Assembly (NCBI RefSeq): GCF_036323735.1
Contig: NC_086034.1
Coordinates: 41,167,439-41,231,438 of the forward strand
Source: Rattus norvegicus
Taxonomy: Eukaryota > Chordata > Mammalia > Rodentia > Muridae
Length of the DNA stretch: 64,000 nt
Direction: 5' to 3'
In this document: positions 10,961 through 21,324 of the stretch, one piece after another
Numbering within the stretch: the first letter of the stretch is position 1
Layout of the letters: each line of letters begins with the position of its first letter
Program-made: the position numbers and the translations under genes
Notes under the pieces: generated by a model
Database searches by the model: none
What the model was told of the DNA's origin: nothing
What the model saw: only the letters and a program-made list of their open reading frames with translations

Positions 10961-11167
10961 GCTTCAGTTTCTTTCATTAATACTTCATATCTTTAGGAGT
11001 TACAAATGCCATTAGCTGTATTTGGGAGCATTTTGTCAGGGTGTGATAAATGAGCTCTTTATTATTTATTGTATAAGTAATTTTCTTAGTAAATATGTGA
11101 AATGCCACTTTTGCAAAACCTGATTGTTCCTAATGATGATAGTCCCTTTGACAAATATTAAAATTAA

Positions 11168-11290
11168 GAATCAAATGTGGTAGTGTATGCCAAGACCCAG
11201 TCTGAGTCAGTAGGATAACTTTGAGTTCTAGGCCATCCTGGGCTATAGAGACCCTATGTCAGAAAAACCAAAAAATAAGCAAAATTAAGT
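11168..11290 (+). mobile_element. Diverged B1 SINE
   Basis: TGTGGTAGTGTATGCC, then GAGTTCTAGGCCATCCTGGG, then TAGAGACCCTATGTCAG and an A-rich end match B1 in plus orientation. The range 11,291-13,625 holds no recognised gene or repeat apart from a C10 run near 12,468-12,477; the moderately GC-rich stretch 12,100-12,600 has no convincing reading frame. Confidence 0.65.
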
Positions 11291-13627
11291 AAAGCTTACC
11301 AATGCCTACGTAAGCAGACAAAAGGAAGTTTTTTGATGGGGTGTGAGAGGCCTCTTAACATGTACATTGACGTCCAGAATGAGCTGCTACTGCTGTGCCC
11401 AGCAAGAAGGACACATGCTTTACTAATCCTGTAAGTCAAGAAGCCCAAACCAGCCATTCTAAATCCATGCTGCTCTATCATTCCCCTTCCATTGAAGGGA
11501 AGCCAGCTGGCTGAATGTTCTGGTATGTTGAATAGAACAGGGCATAGTTATACTTTATAGTCACTGATTGGCTGACATTTAATATTTTTGTCTTAATATT
11601 TCTTTACAGTTTTAGCTTACATAACCTTTCAGTGGCTGAGGCACTTTGGGCAACTTTCATAGAGTCATATGAAAACAAGAAGTAAGAACTGTGTGGTACC
11701 ATGAAAGACAACCTGGTTCCTGGTTGAACTAAGGCTAGAAATCCTGGTGACACTGAAGAGACAGTAGGCATTTCGCCTGACTCCTGGGAAACCAGGCAGA
11801 TCACAAGCCCACAGCCCTCCATAGATTCATGGCCATCAGTCCCAGAAGGGTAATGCCTCAAGTCCCTCCACAGGTAGAGGACATGGCCTGTGGTCTCATA
11901 GACTCAAGACAGATCTCCATTTTAATGAGGTACCAAAGGCCTGGAGGCTTAGCCAATAACCTTTCCTTCCTAGATATTTCACCCTTCAAAAGGTACTTAA
12001 TCGCAAGTCCACCCTAAGAAGTGGGGTACGGTTTTAATCATTCACTTTTCAACATGCCGATAAATATCGTAAAACCATGGACTGCCTCATTTTATTGGGA
12101 TTCACCATGGTGAGCCACAGAGAAGGCCTTAGAGTACAGAGCCAGCATCTAATCTCCTGCAGAAGGCCTCCCTGCTCTCCCAGCCACAGCAACCACCACA
12201 ACCAAGCCAAACCAAGCACCCCCCACCAAGCCAAAGCCTCTCCTCAAAGGACCAGCTAGAGGCCCCCTTCTTTCCCCTTCAGCCCGGGACTAGATCCAGT
12301 TCCATGGGCCCCAACTCCATTCTCAACTCTTCTGTGGCATTCAGGGGCACCTGGATGCCTAAGAGCATAAGAACCAGACAGCCCCTGCCTTGTTGCAGGC
12401 CCAAGGAACCTCTCCAATCCCTCAGGCAGCTCCAGTGGTCCTGTGCCTCAGACTACATTTCATCTCCCCCCCCCCAGAGCAGTGTCCCTTGACTTCCCAT
12501 ACAACCACTGGTCGATGGGGTAAGTGCAGTCATCTCCCACTTCCCGCCTATTGCAGCCTTGCCCTGTGGCAGGGTGGACATGGGACTCACGCAACCCTAC
12601 ACTGAGGAATTTTACACTATTTTTATCTGACTAGTTTAAATCAGTCTCATCTGTTCAAAACTCTTTTACTTTTAAACCTTGAGGAGACTCTATTCAGAAC
12701 TTAAATCTAAAACTTAAATAAGGAAAAGACTGCTAAAGACAGGATTAAACAATGGAACCCTCCTTGCTTGACATATTTATGTTCAGTTCTCTTTACTCTG
12801 GTCACATCACTACCTAATATCCACATATGGCCCCACATGGGGATTTTCTGATCACTAGTCAGTCACATTTCTTGTTAATAGGTGAACAGATCTGAGGCTC
12901 ACTGCTCTTTTTATGAGTTCATGTCTAATTTACTTTTAAGCTTAAGTTATTGACATCATGATTGATAGTTTCTCTTTTAATGCTGCAGAGTACAGAGAAG
13001 TTGTGGGCTGATTTATTTTGTGCATTGTATTTTAGACACTGTTTCTCACTGATGCTCACCTGAGATGAGCAAACACCATACAATTAGCTTTGGAAACCCA
13101 ATCACCTCAAACAAGGTGGTTTTTAACCTACAAGTCTAGCTTTATAATTGATGACTTGTCAATACAGAACCATTGCTTCCTAATGAGTCAGCATAGTAAA
13201 GAGGACACATTGTAATTGCAAAAGTTGCTTGGAACAGGAAGAAAAACCTCATTTTTCGAACTATGCCTCATCATGTTATTTGTATCCTAATCCATTGCCC
13301 TCTTCCCTTTAGACAAAGTCTTATTTAAATAAACAGACAAGTCTTGTGGAGTGGGGAACCTCTCTACAGATAAGACCACAGAGACATCGATAAACTATTT
13401 CTTTTCTGGTGATCGTTATGGATTAGCAGAAATTTATGCTTTTATACCATGACACCTCATAGAGTATAATCCTATGAATGATTTGTTGTAATTTTCCACA
13501 TACTACATGGTTCTTGTTGCTATCAATGAGGTCCAAATGCTGGAGCTTTTTCCTATACTACTTTTAGGAGAGAATTTGTGATATATATGTTCAGAGTTTG
13601 AGTCTGAATTTTCAGAATTTTTTCTAT

Positions 13628-13862
13628 TATAAATGTTTTATTTTATTTTAATAATATGCATGTGTATGTAGTAGCAGCTTGTTGGTGATGGTGGGTATGC
13701 ACACATGGGAATGAAGGTGCTGGCATCCAGAGAGTGTGTCTGAGCTCTTGGGGCTGAGTCAGGTGGTTGTGAGCTGCTAGATGTGTTTGCTTTGGCCAAA
13801 CTCCAATCCTCTGCAAGAGTATTATATTCTCTTCTCTACTGAACAATCTCTTCAATCCTGGA
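13628..13862 (-). mobile_element. B3-type SINE
   Basis: Minus orientation: the tRNA-like head is at 13,840-13,860 and the body reads as antisense GTGCTGGCATCC, GAGCTCTTGGGG and GGTGGTTGTGAGC. It ends in the A/T-rich tail at 13,630-13,655. Confidence 0.7.
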
Positions 13863-13879
13863 AAAAACTTTTTTGTTCA

Positions 13880-14275
13880 TTTTCCTTGTTTGTTTTTTGT
13901 TTTTGTTTTTTTTCTTGGAAACAGGTTCTCACTATGTGTTAGTTTTCTGTCTAAGCTCCACTCCCACAGTTACTTGGTAACAGCCAGGTATGCCTGGCAC
14001 TATAAAAGGGGCTGCCTGTCTCCTCCTCATTCTCTTACTCTCTTCCTTTCTTGCTTCTTGTTCTTGCCCTGCCTCCCCTCTTCCCCTTTGTCCCGTCTCT
14101 CCACATTCTCCTTCCCCCTTCCCTCCACATGCTCATGGACGGTCTTTACTCCTCTCCTCTTCTACTCTTCTCTCATTAAACATTTCCACATGGAACCTTG
14201 TTATCCCATTGTGGTTTGTCTGGATTCAAAATGAGATTTCTACCCCAACATTATGTAGTCCTTGGCTGCTACCCA
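13880..14275 (-). mobile_element. B1 SINE split by a solo LTR
   Basis: TTGGAAACAGGTTCTCACTATG (13,915-13,936) and TATGTAGTCCTTGGCTGC (14,252-14,269) join into one minus-strand B1 pattern when the LTR between them is removed. The T-rich run at 13,880-13,912 is its tail. Similarity fades after about 14,272. Confidence 0.65.
13937..14250 (+). mobile_element. Solo LTR, TGTTRG family, inserted in a B1
   Basis: The 314-bp block starts TGTTAGTTTTC and ends CCCCAACA. It is flanked by CTATG (13,932-13,936) and TTATG (14,251-14,255), a 4-5 bp TSD inside a B1. It has a TATA-like TATAAAAGG near 14,001, a long pyrimidine-rich stretch and an ATTAAA signal followed by TTTCCACATGGAAC. The downstream part aligns with the LTRs at 27.8, 54.8 and 59.2 kb, so it belongs to the same or a closely related class I ERV family. 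Confidence 0.75.
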
Positions 14276-14394
14276 ATCACATGTACAGTTAATGGCAATT
14301 TAATATATTTTCATGACAATATTTGACTATGTGAAACAAGATTCTTGTTGGTTTCAGTGAAATATGAACGTGTACATATGAATATGCTCTCCAT

Positions 14395-14795
14395 GTTTAT
14401 GTCAGCTCAATCTAGGCTATAGTCATCATAAAGGAGGGAACCTTGATTAAGAAAATGACTCCCCATAAGATCAGGTTTTATTTTTATTTATCAAGCTTAT
14501 AGGGTGTTATTTCAGTGATTTATAGAGGAGGCCCCAGGCTGTTGTGGGTGTGACCACCCCTGGCCTGGTGGTCCTGGGCTGTATAAGAAAGCAAGCTGAG
14601 GAAGCCAGTAAGCAGCACCACTGGTTGACCACAGTACCAGTTCCTGCTTCCAGGTTGCTACCATGTTTGGGTTCCTGTCCCAAGTTCCTTCAGTGATGGA
14701 TTACCAAGTGGAAGTGTAAGGCAAATACACTCTTTCCTCTGCAACTTGCTTCAGTGTTTCAGCACAGTGAAAATAACCCTAACTAGGGCAATGAG
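14395..14795 (+). repeat. Rodent interspersed repeat, family not named
   Basis: The sequence runs GGGTGTGACCACCCCTGGCC, CTGTATAAGAAAGCAAGC, TTCCTTCAGTGATGG and AAATACACTCTTTCC, and ends CAGTGAAAATAACCCTAACTAG. I recognise it as a very common rodent dispersed repeat but cannot name the family safely. Confidence 0.55.
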
Positions 14796-14924
14796 TATCA
14801 ATGCAAGTGTGGAGAAATGTATCATTTGCCTTGTATTTGGGCTTTTAGTAGAAGTTTTCGGGGGTTTAATTGCTGGAAAACTTGATTTGTTTACTTCTAG
14901 TTTGTTCTTATTTCTTTTTTAAAA

Positions 14925-15103
14925 ATTAATTTATTTATCTTATGTATGTGAGTATACTGTCACTCTCTTCAGACACATCGGAAGAGGGCATCAGATCTCA
15001 TTTCAGAGCTGATCTGAGCTACCATGTGGTTGCTGGGAATTGAACTCAGGACCTCTGGAAGAGCAGTCAGGGCTCTTACCCACTGAGACATCTCTCCAGC
15101 CTC
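14925..15103 (-). mobile_element. B2 SINE
   Basis: In reverse this is a clear B2: the tRNA-like head GAGATGTCTCAGTGGGTAAG at about 15,080-15,100, then GGTCCTGAGTTCAATTCCC (B box), the ACCACATGGTAGC body, GATGCCCTCTTCCG and an AT-rich tail at 14,925-14,945. Confidence 0.92.
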
Positions 15104-15360
15104 AGTTCTTTTTGGTAATATAGAGATCAGTATATTTGGAAGATTCTTCAACTCCAGTTCTCATTCCTTTCATGTGGTGTTTGTTAAAATTATGGCTGCT
15201 CTTCAGTCACTCCTCTGGAGTTGACAGATTATTCTCAGAGAGGAAAGAATCCCATTGGGGAGAAGTAGCAGGTATTTGTAAATTTTGTTCTCTTCAGATA
15301 TTCTTTTCACTAATTTCCACTACTTGGGAAGTGACTTTGCCTTGGGACAATTTTTTATAC

Positions 15361-15374
15361 AAAACATAGTTTTA
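15361..15374. repeat. TSD of ultra-short ID insertion, 5' copy
   Basis: The 14-bp AAAACATAGTTTTA is repeated exactly at 15,423-15,436. Confidence 0.9.
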
Positions 15375-15422
15375 CCCAGCTCCGAAAAAAAGAACCAAAA
15401 AAAAAACAAACAAACAAACAAA
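15375..15422 (+). mobile_element. Extremely 5'-truncated ID SINE
   Basis: Only the last 10 bases of the ID body (CCCAGCTCCG) remain, followed by the ID-type tail AAAAAAAGAACC and A-rich repeats. Exact 14-bp TSDs on both sides show this is a complete insertion event rather than a decayed element. It has no promoter and cannot be transcribed by RNA polymerase III. Confidence 0.88.
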
Positions 15423-15725
15423 AAAACATAGTTTTAGTTTCTTGTGGGGCTTGCTTGGTTTTGCGTTTTTCCTTAACTATTGACACCAAACCCACAGCCT
15501 CTTCAATGACAGGCGAGTACTGCACCTCTGATGCATATCCATAGCCTTAGCATCTTTCTCAGTGTCAGACTTGATACCTTCCTTGTTACACCATCAATAA
15601 TGATTTTCTCACTGGCTTTTCACAGCAGAAACTTTGGTGAGCGTACCGTGCTCTTAAATGAATCATCAAATGAATTGTTATTATTTTTATTTCTTACTTA
15701 TTTTTCTTTTATTTATTCATTTTTT

Positions 15726-15868
15726 AAGAACTGAGACTAGGGTTCTGAAGTTGAGGCTGGTCCTGAGCTCATTATATACATGGGGCTAGCCTTGAACTTC
15801 TGATTCTCCTCATTGTACCTCCCAGACACTGAAATTAAAGGTGTAATACACCATACCTGGCTTTAGGT
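15726..15868 (-). mobile_element. Diverged B1 SINE
   Basis: GGGGCTAGCCTTGAACTTCTG and GAAATTAAAGGTGTAATACACC, with CCATACCTGGC, match the antisense B1 pattern with many changes. Confidence 0.7.
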
Positions 15869-16084
15869 TTGAAGATTTTTTTTATTATTTGTAGAGAAAT
15901 GGCATGAGGACACTGTTCCCAGCTTGCCAGCTTGCAGGCAACCTAGGGTCTTTGTCATCCTAAGCAAACTGAGAGAAGAAGCAGACTTTCTCAAGCAGAG
16001 AATCCTGGTGCTCTGCCAAGTAAGCTGCAAACCTGAGGAAGAGACCTTCTTGTTGCTTTACCCATGAGAAAGTAACTTTGTTTA

Positions 16085-16310
16085 TAGTTTAATAGACATC
16101 TTGATGGAAAGCATGGTGGTGAGCAGAAGCAGAGAGAGCAGACTGGATAAACAACATTCTTTACCTCTCAAAGCTTCCCTCCTGGGACATGCTTCTTCCA
16201 GCAAGGCCATACCTCTTAATCTCTTCCAAACAGCACCACCAGCTAAGTATCTAAATATCTGAGTCTGTGAGGACATTCTCATGCATATGACTACATGTTG
16301 TTACATTTAA
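16085..16310 (+). repeat. Rodent interspersed repeat, 3' part
   Basis: GGAAAGCATGGTGGTGAGCAG, then CAGCAAGGCCATACCTCTTAATC, then AACAGCACCACCAGC, AATATCTGAGTCTGTGAGG and CATTCTCATGCA are typical of a common rodent repeat whose 5' half is seen at 22,395-22,660. I do not name the family. From 16,311 to 17,776 no feature is recognised. Confidence 0.55.
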
Positions 16311-17776
16311 TGACTGCCACATACACATTAGCAGAATGTTCAAATCATTTGCTGTTAAAAGTACGTGTATAGATTCAGAGTTTCTTTGAACCAGTCATTA
16401 TGCAATAGGAATTTCTTTGGCTCTTAAGGGATGAAGACTAGCAAATAAGCCTCTTAAGGAGAATTTATGAGATACATCTGGCAATTCTGGGCTTGATAAG
16501 GAACACACCATGGAACACCCTGGTACCAGCCTAGAGCAAATTTAAGAACAAAGTCCACAAAATTAGTAATTTATTCTAATGGCCTTTTACATTGCCCCTA
16601 AAACATTTAAATTGTCTTTCTCACTCCTAGGACTTAGCTGACAATGTCCATGTGTCTTTAGCCATTTTTCATGTATATAATATGGCATTAATACAAATGT
16701 CAGAAAGAGAAACCAAATCAAAAGGCATTTCAAAAACTGGAAGTCATGTGTGTGGATAAAATATGTTTTAAGATTAAAGATTCTTATAAATCTTACCAAA
16801 GCTAGTTTGACTTTGATAGTGAAGGCTTCATATAATAGTGTTTGTAATAGTCTTAGAGAATTACAGAACGCAATGTAAATGTTGCATTAATTTATGAAAG
16901 TTAATGCAGTGGTGGCCTAACTTGTACCTAGAAAAATTTAACTTTGTGCCTCTTTTGATCCAACAATGACTTAACTAGCTGACAAGTAAGTCCCTAGACT
17001 GGAAGCTTGAGACATGCCAGGATCTGGTAATCTTGGTGTTGTATAGTACAGTTAAATGTTGCATTAAGAATGCCAGTGTTTTCTGTCCTCTGACCTTGTC
17101 TTCCCTTCTCTACCCTCATGGCTCTGCTCTTGTCTGCCTGCTTCTACCCAGTCTCTGGGCCCTCACCCCCCGACACACCTTCTTACCCCTGATCTCTTGC
17201 ATGTAATCATTTCTCAAGAGCACATCTTGGCATGGGTCTGCAGTAAGTAATACTCCTTTATGGATTTTGTTTCAACCTCATGTATTAAATTTGTTATCAC
17301 ACTAAGAAGTCCCTTATCTTTTAATGAATTTCTTGGGGGTGCATTTTGTTTAGCAGATGTGTTATACTATGTGTGTTTTCTTGAGTGGCTTGTATGACAC
17401 AGTTTAAGAGTCATTTTAGGTCAGATGACAAAGGGAATATTTTAGTAGATTGTTTAACTAATTAATGGTAACAAGTAAGTGACAGTTGGATTTATTGATG
17501 TTTTATGCAAAGTGGATGTTAAGTGTTATTCAGGAGGGCATAGATTCCCCATTGACCCCGATTACAAGTAGAAAGTTGGAAAGTGTTTAAATATGAGACT
17601 AAATGTGTAGGAAGGATGTTCTCTGGACAGACTGCACTGATAAAGCAACCTGAAAATAACACATTTTGATAAGGCTTACTTGGGATTATACTTTTGTCTT
17701 TCGTTAATTGGACACTTGAGTTTTCAAATTTCCCATATCCCTTGATAAAATATCAATGAAGAGTATGTTATGGTAT

Positions 17777-17791
17777 AAAACTGACTTTTTT
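17777..17791. repeat. TSD of ID element, 5' copy
   Basis: AAAACTGACTTTTTT is repeated exactly at 17,888-17,902. The downstream copy runs straight into the pyrimidine tract of a candidate splice acceptor. Confidence 0.92.
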
Positions 17792-17887
17792 GGGGTTGGG
17801 GATTTAGCTCAATGGTAGAGCGCTTGCCTAGGAAGCGCAAGGCCCTGGGTTCGGTCCCCAGCTCCGAAAAAAAGAACCAAAAAAAAA
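17792..17887 (+). mobile_element. ID SINE (rat), nearly consensus
   Basis: This is a full ID body starting GGGGTTGGGGATTTAGCTC, with the A-box AGCTCAATGGTAGAGCG, B-box GGTTCGGTCCC and tail AAAAAAAGAACC plus An. A 15-bp perfect TSD flanks it. Its 3' boundary lies about 30 bp upstream of the candidate exon at 17,919. Confidence 0.96.
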
Positions 17888-17918
17888 AAAACTGACTTTT
17901 TTTATTCTCTCCATACAG

Positions 17919-18140
17919 AATCTCCGCCTACCATGAAGCAGTGTTGTTGGAGGACGAAATCTGAAAATCATGGCTGGGAAAAAGGCTGTGTTTTTTTGTT
18001 TTTTTGTTTTTTTTTTTGTTTGAAGCAGTGTTTTTGTTATTTTTTTTCCTTTTTTTTATTAACTTGAGTATTTCTTATATACATTTCGAGTGTTATTCAA
18101 AAGGCTGTGTTTTAATGAATAAAGATATTTACATATCCAG
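17919..18140 (+). other. Candidate 3'-terminal exon of an unidentified host gene
   Basis: A strong acceptor (TTTTTTTATTCTCTCCATACAG, ending 17,918) precedes a short open frame. Read with one leading base it gives ISAYHEAVLLEDEI then TGA at 17,962-17,964. An AATAAA signal follows at 18,118-18,123 with a T-rich downstream element. This arrangement looks like the last exon of a plus-strand gene with a ~170-nt 3' UTR, about 104 nt of which is a short L1 insertion. I do not recognise the peptide, and 14 codons are too few to be sure; it could be chance. Confidence 0.3.
17995..18098 (-). mobile_element. Very short L1 3'-end insertion
   Basis: The last ~40 bases of an L1 (plus strand ATTAACTTGAGTATTTC to TGTTATTC, 18,058-18,098) plus a long, interrupted T tract lie in minus orientation. 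They are flanked by exact 15-bp TSDs AAAAGGCTGTGTTTT (17,980-17,994 and 18,099-18,113). The tail contains a 12-nt copy (18,021-18,032) of the nearby flank at 17,934-17,945. Confidence 0.9.
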
Positions 18141-18518
18141 ATAATTTTTGTTCATTTTCGTTTACAATATGGCTTCAGGTAGAACATATTTTCACTGCTC
18201 AAAAATTCTAACCTTTAAAGTTAATTTTACTCTCAAAAATTTTGTCCAGAGGAAGTAGATATTCTTGCACAGAACAATTCAATATATTTTTGTTTAACTC
18301 AGCATTGCTAGTAATACTGAGAATTAGGAAAAACATATAAGTATCTAGTACACAGGGTTATTAGTTAATCATCTGTATATAGCAAAACATTTTCTTTTTA
18401 TGTTTCTAATTTTTGAAAAATACAAAGAACATATAAAATTTACTAATCAGTAAAAGTAAGTTGTTTGCAGTTTGGACAAAATATACCACTAGTTGTCACC
18501 TATAGCTTGACTTTAAAG

Positions 18519-18529
18519 GCAAACTAATC
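18519..18529. repeat. TSD, 5' copy, of twin-primed L1
   Basis: GCAAACTAATC is repeated exactly at 22,057-22,067. Confidence 0.88.
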
Positions 18530-19590
18530 TTTACTATATTAATCCTGCCAATCCATGAGTTTGGGAGATCTTTCCATCTTCTGAGATCTTCTTCAATTTC
18601 TTTCTTCAGAGGCTTGAAGTTCTTATCATACAGGTCTTTCTTTTGCTTGGTTAAAGTCACACCGAGGTATTTTATATTATTTGGGACTATTATGAAGGGT
18701 GTCATTTCCCTAATTTCTATCTCTGCTTGTTTCTCTTTTGTGTAGAGGAAGGCTACTGATTTATTTGAGTTAATTTTATACCCAGCCACTTTGCTGAAGG
18801 TGTTTATCAGGTTTAGTAGTTCTCTGGTGCAACTTTTGGGATCACTGAAGTATACAATCATATTGTCTGAAAATCGTGATATTTTGACTTCTTTCTTTCC
18901 AATCTGCATCCCTTTGATCTCCTTTTGTTGTCTGATTGCTCTGGCTAGAACTTCAAGAACTATATTGAATAAGTAGGGAGAGAGTGGGCAGCCTTGTCTA
19001 GTCCCCGATTTTAGTGGGATTGCTTCAAGTTTCTCTCCATTTAGTTTAATACTAGCTACTGGTTTGCTGTATATGGCTTTTATTATCTTTAGGTATAGGC
19101 CTTGAATTCCTGTTCTTTCTAGGAACTTTATCACAAAGGGTTGTTGAATTCTGTCAAATGCTTTCTCAGCATCTAATGAAATGATCGTGTCTTTTTTATC
19201 TTTCAGTTTGTTTATATAGTGGAAAATGTTGATGGTTTTCTGTGTGTTAAACCATCCCTGCATCCCTGGAATGAAGCCTACTTGATCATGATGGATGATT
19301 GTCTTGATATGCTCCTGGATTCGGTTTGCAAAAATTTTATTGAGTATTTTGTGTTGATATTTATAAGGGAAATTGGTCTGAAGTTCTCTTTCTCTGTTGG
19401 GTCTCGGTATGGTTTAGGAATAAGAGTAAGGGCTTCATAGAAGGAATTCGGTAGTGCTCCACCTGTTTCAATTTCATGGAATAGTTTGATAGTATTGGTA
19501 TGAGGTCTTCTATGAAGGTCTGATAGAATTCTGCACTGAACCAATCTGGACCTGGGCTCTTTTTGGTTGGGAGACTTTTAATGACTGCTT
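18530..19590 (-). pseudogene. L1 ORF2 reverse-transcriptase fragment (inverted part)
   Basis: The minus strand encodes the middle of the RT: SPGPDWFSAEFYQ near the 5' end, then GTRQGCPLSPYLFN and IINFSKVAGYKINSNKS-like sequence. The frame breaks near 19,280-19,400. The active site is altered: the usual FADDM reads FSDNM here. It is a non-functional remnant. Confidence 0.88.
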
Positions 19591-21324
19591 CAGATTCAAT
19601 GCAATCCCCATAAAAATTCCAAGTCAATTCTTCATAGAGTTAGACAGAACAACTTGCAATTTCGTCCGGAATAACAAAAAAGCCCAGGGTAGCTAAAACT
19701 ATCCTCAACAATAAAAAGACTTCCGGGGAAATCACTATCCCTGAACTCAAGCAGTATTACAGAGCAATAGTGATAAAAACTGTATGGTATTGGTATAGAG
19801 ACAGACAGATAGACCAGTGGAAGAGAATTAAAGACCCAGAAATGAATCCACATGTAGAGGGCCACTATAACATTTGCCACCACAAGATGGCGCTGGCTTC
19901 CACTCCGCCCCATGTGGAAGGCCAGGATAGCTTTCGCCATTACAAGATGGTGCTGGCCTCGGCTGCGCCAGCCGACTTCCTTTCAGGAAGTTAACTGTGT
20001 GCGCATGTGCAAGAGTGCCTTCGTGCCAGGTCTTTGCCCACTCCGGGGCGTGCCTAATGAGATCATGGGTAAGCAACCAATCAGGTGTGGATGCACCACG
20101 CTAGGGTGTATATAAGCCGCGCCATGCTGGCGCCCGCCGCCACCCTCTCTATTATTAATAAAGAATAAGCATTTAGGCTACAGAAGGATTCATGTGTTCC
20201 TGCATATTCTTGCTGGCGAAAGGTCGCGCGGGACACCCACACACCTATGGTCACTTAATTTTAGACAAAGGAGCCAAGTAAAAAAGATAGCATTTTCAGA
20301 AAATGGTGCTGGTTCAAATGGAGGTAAGCATGTAGAAGAATGCAGATCTATCCATTCTTATCACCCTGTACAAAGCTTAAGTCCAAGTGGATCAAGGACC
20401 TCCACATCAAACCAGATACACTCAAACTTATCGACGAAGCAGCGGGGAAAAACCTCGAACACATAGGCACTGGAGAAAATTTCCTGAACAAAACACCAAT
20501 AGCTTATGCTCTAAGATCAAGAATCGACAAATGGGATCTCATAAATCTGCAAAGCTTCTGTAAGGCAAAGGACACAGTTGTAAGGACAAAATGGCAACCA
20601 ACAGATTGGGAAAAGATCTTTACTAATCCTACAACCAATAGAGGGCTTATATCCAAAATATTCAAAGAACTCATGAAATTAGACGGCAGGGAGACAAATA
20701 ACCATATTAAAAAATAGGGCTCAGAGCTAAACAAAGAATTCACAACTGAGGAATACCGAATGACTGAGAAACACCTAAAGAAATGTTCAACATCTTTAGT
20801 CACAAGGGAAATGCAAATCAAAACAACCCTGAGATTCCACCTCACACCAGTGACTGGCCAAGATCAAAAACTCAGGTGACAGCAGATGCTGGCAAGAAAG
20901 TAGAGAAAGAGGAACACTCCTCCAATGTCAGTGGGATTGCAGACTGGTACAACCATTCTGGAAATCAGTCTGGAGGTTCCTCAGACAGTTAGACATTGAA
21001 CTACCTGTGGACCCAGCTATACCTCCCTTGGGCATATATCCAAAAGATACCCTAACATATAACAAAGACACATACTCCACTCTGTTTAAAGCAGCCTCAT
21101 TTATAATAGCCAGAAGCTGGAAAGAACCCAGATGCCCTTCAACAGAGGAATGGATACAAAAAAAGTGGTATATCTACACAATGGAATACTACTCAGCTAT
21201 CAAAAACAATGACTTTATGAAATTCATAAGCAAATGGTTGGAACTGGGAAATATCATCCTGAGTGAGGTAAACCAATCACAGAAAAACACACATGATATA
21301 CACTCATTGATAAGTGGATATTAA
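19591..21324 (+). pseudogene. L1 ORF2 C-terminal fragment (direct part), broken
   Basis: It continues the same ORF2 after the inversion: IWNNKK-like sequence near 19,660, then, after the LTR, the C-terminal region (20,340-20,717 open, then frameshifted). The C-terminal frame at 21,007-21,324 ends IHSLISGY followed by a stop. Several frameshifts and an in-frame stop (TAG near 20,716) make it a pseudogene. The Cys-rich HCWWDC motif is damaged. Confidence 0.88.
19853..20235 (+). mobile_element. Solo LTR of an ERVK/IAP-like element, nested in L1
   Basis: The 383-bp block starts TGTAGAGGGCC and ends GCGCGGGACA. It is flanked by TCCACA (19,847-19,852) and CCCACA (20,236-20,241), a 6-bp TSD with one mismatch, typical of ERVK. 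It is far richer in G, C and CpG than its surroundings. It has two AAGATGG motifs (YY1-like), CAACCAATCA (CCAAT box), TATATAAG near 20,109 and an AATAAA near 20,157. This gives a promoter-like U3 and a short R. No internal retroviral sequence remains, so recombination between two LTRs removed it. A weak host-gene promoter role is possible. Confidence 0.88.

Noticed and set aside
12077..12605. Pro/Ser-rich plus-strand frames
   Set aside because: Short overlapping frames in GC-rich DNA without recognisable domain, splice context or start; nothing supports a gene.
16610..16760. Candidate exon after CTTTCTCACTCCTAG at 16,630
   Set aside because: The 40-codon frame has no protein-like pattern, donor or polyA signal; probably chance.
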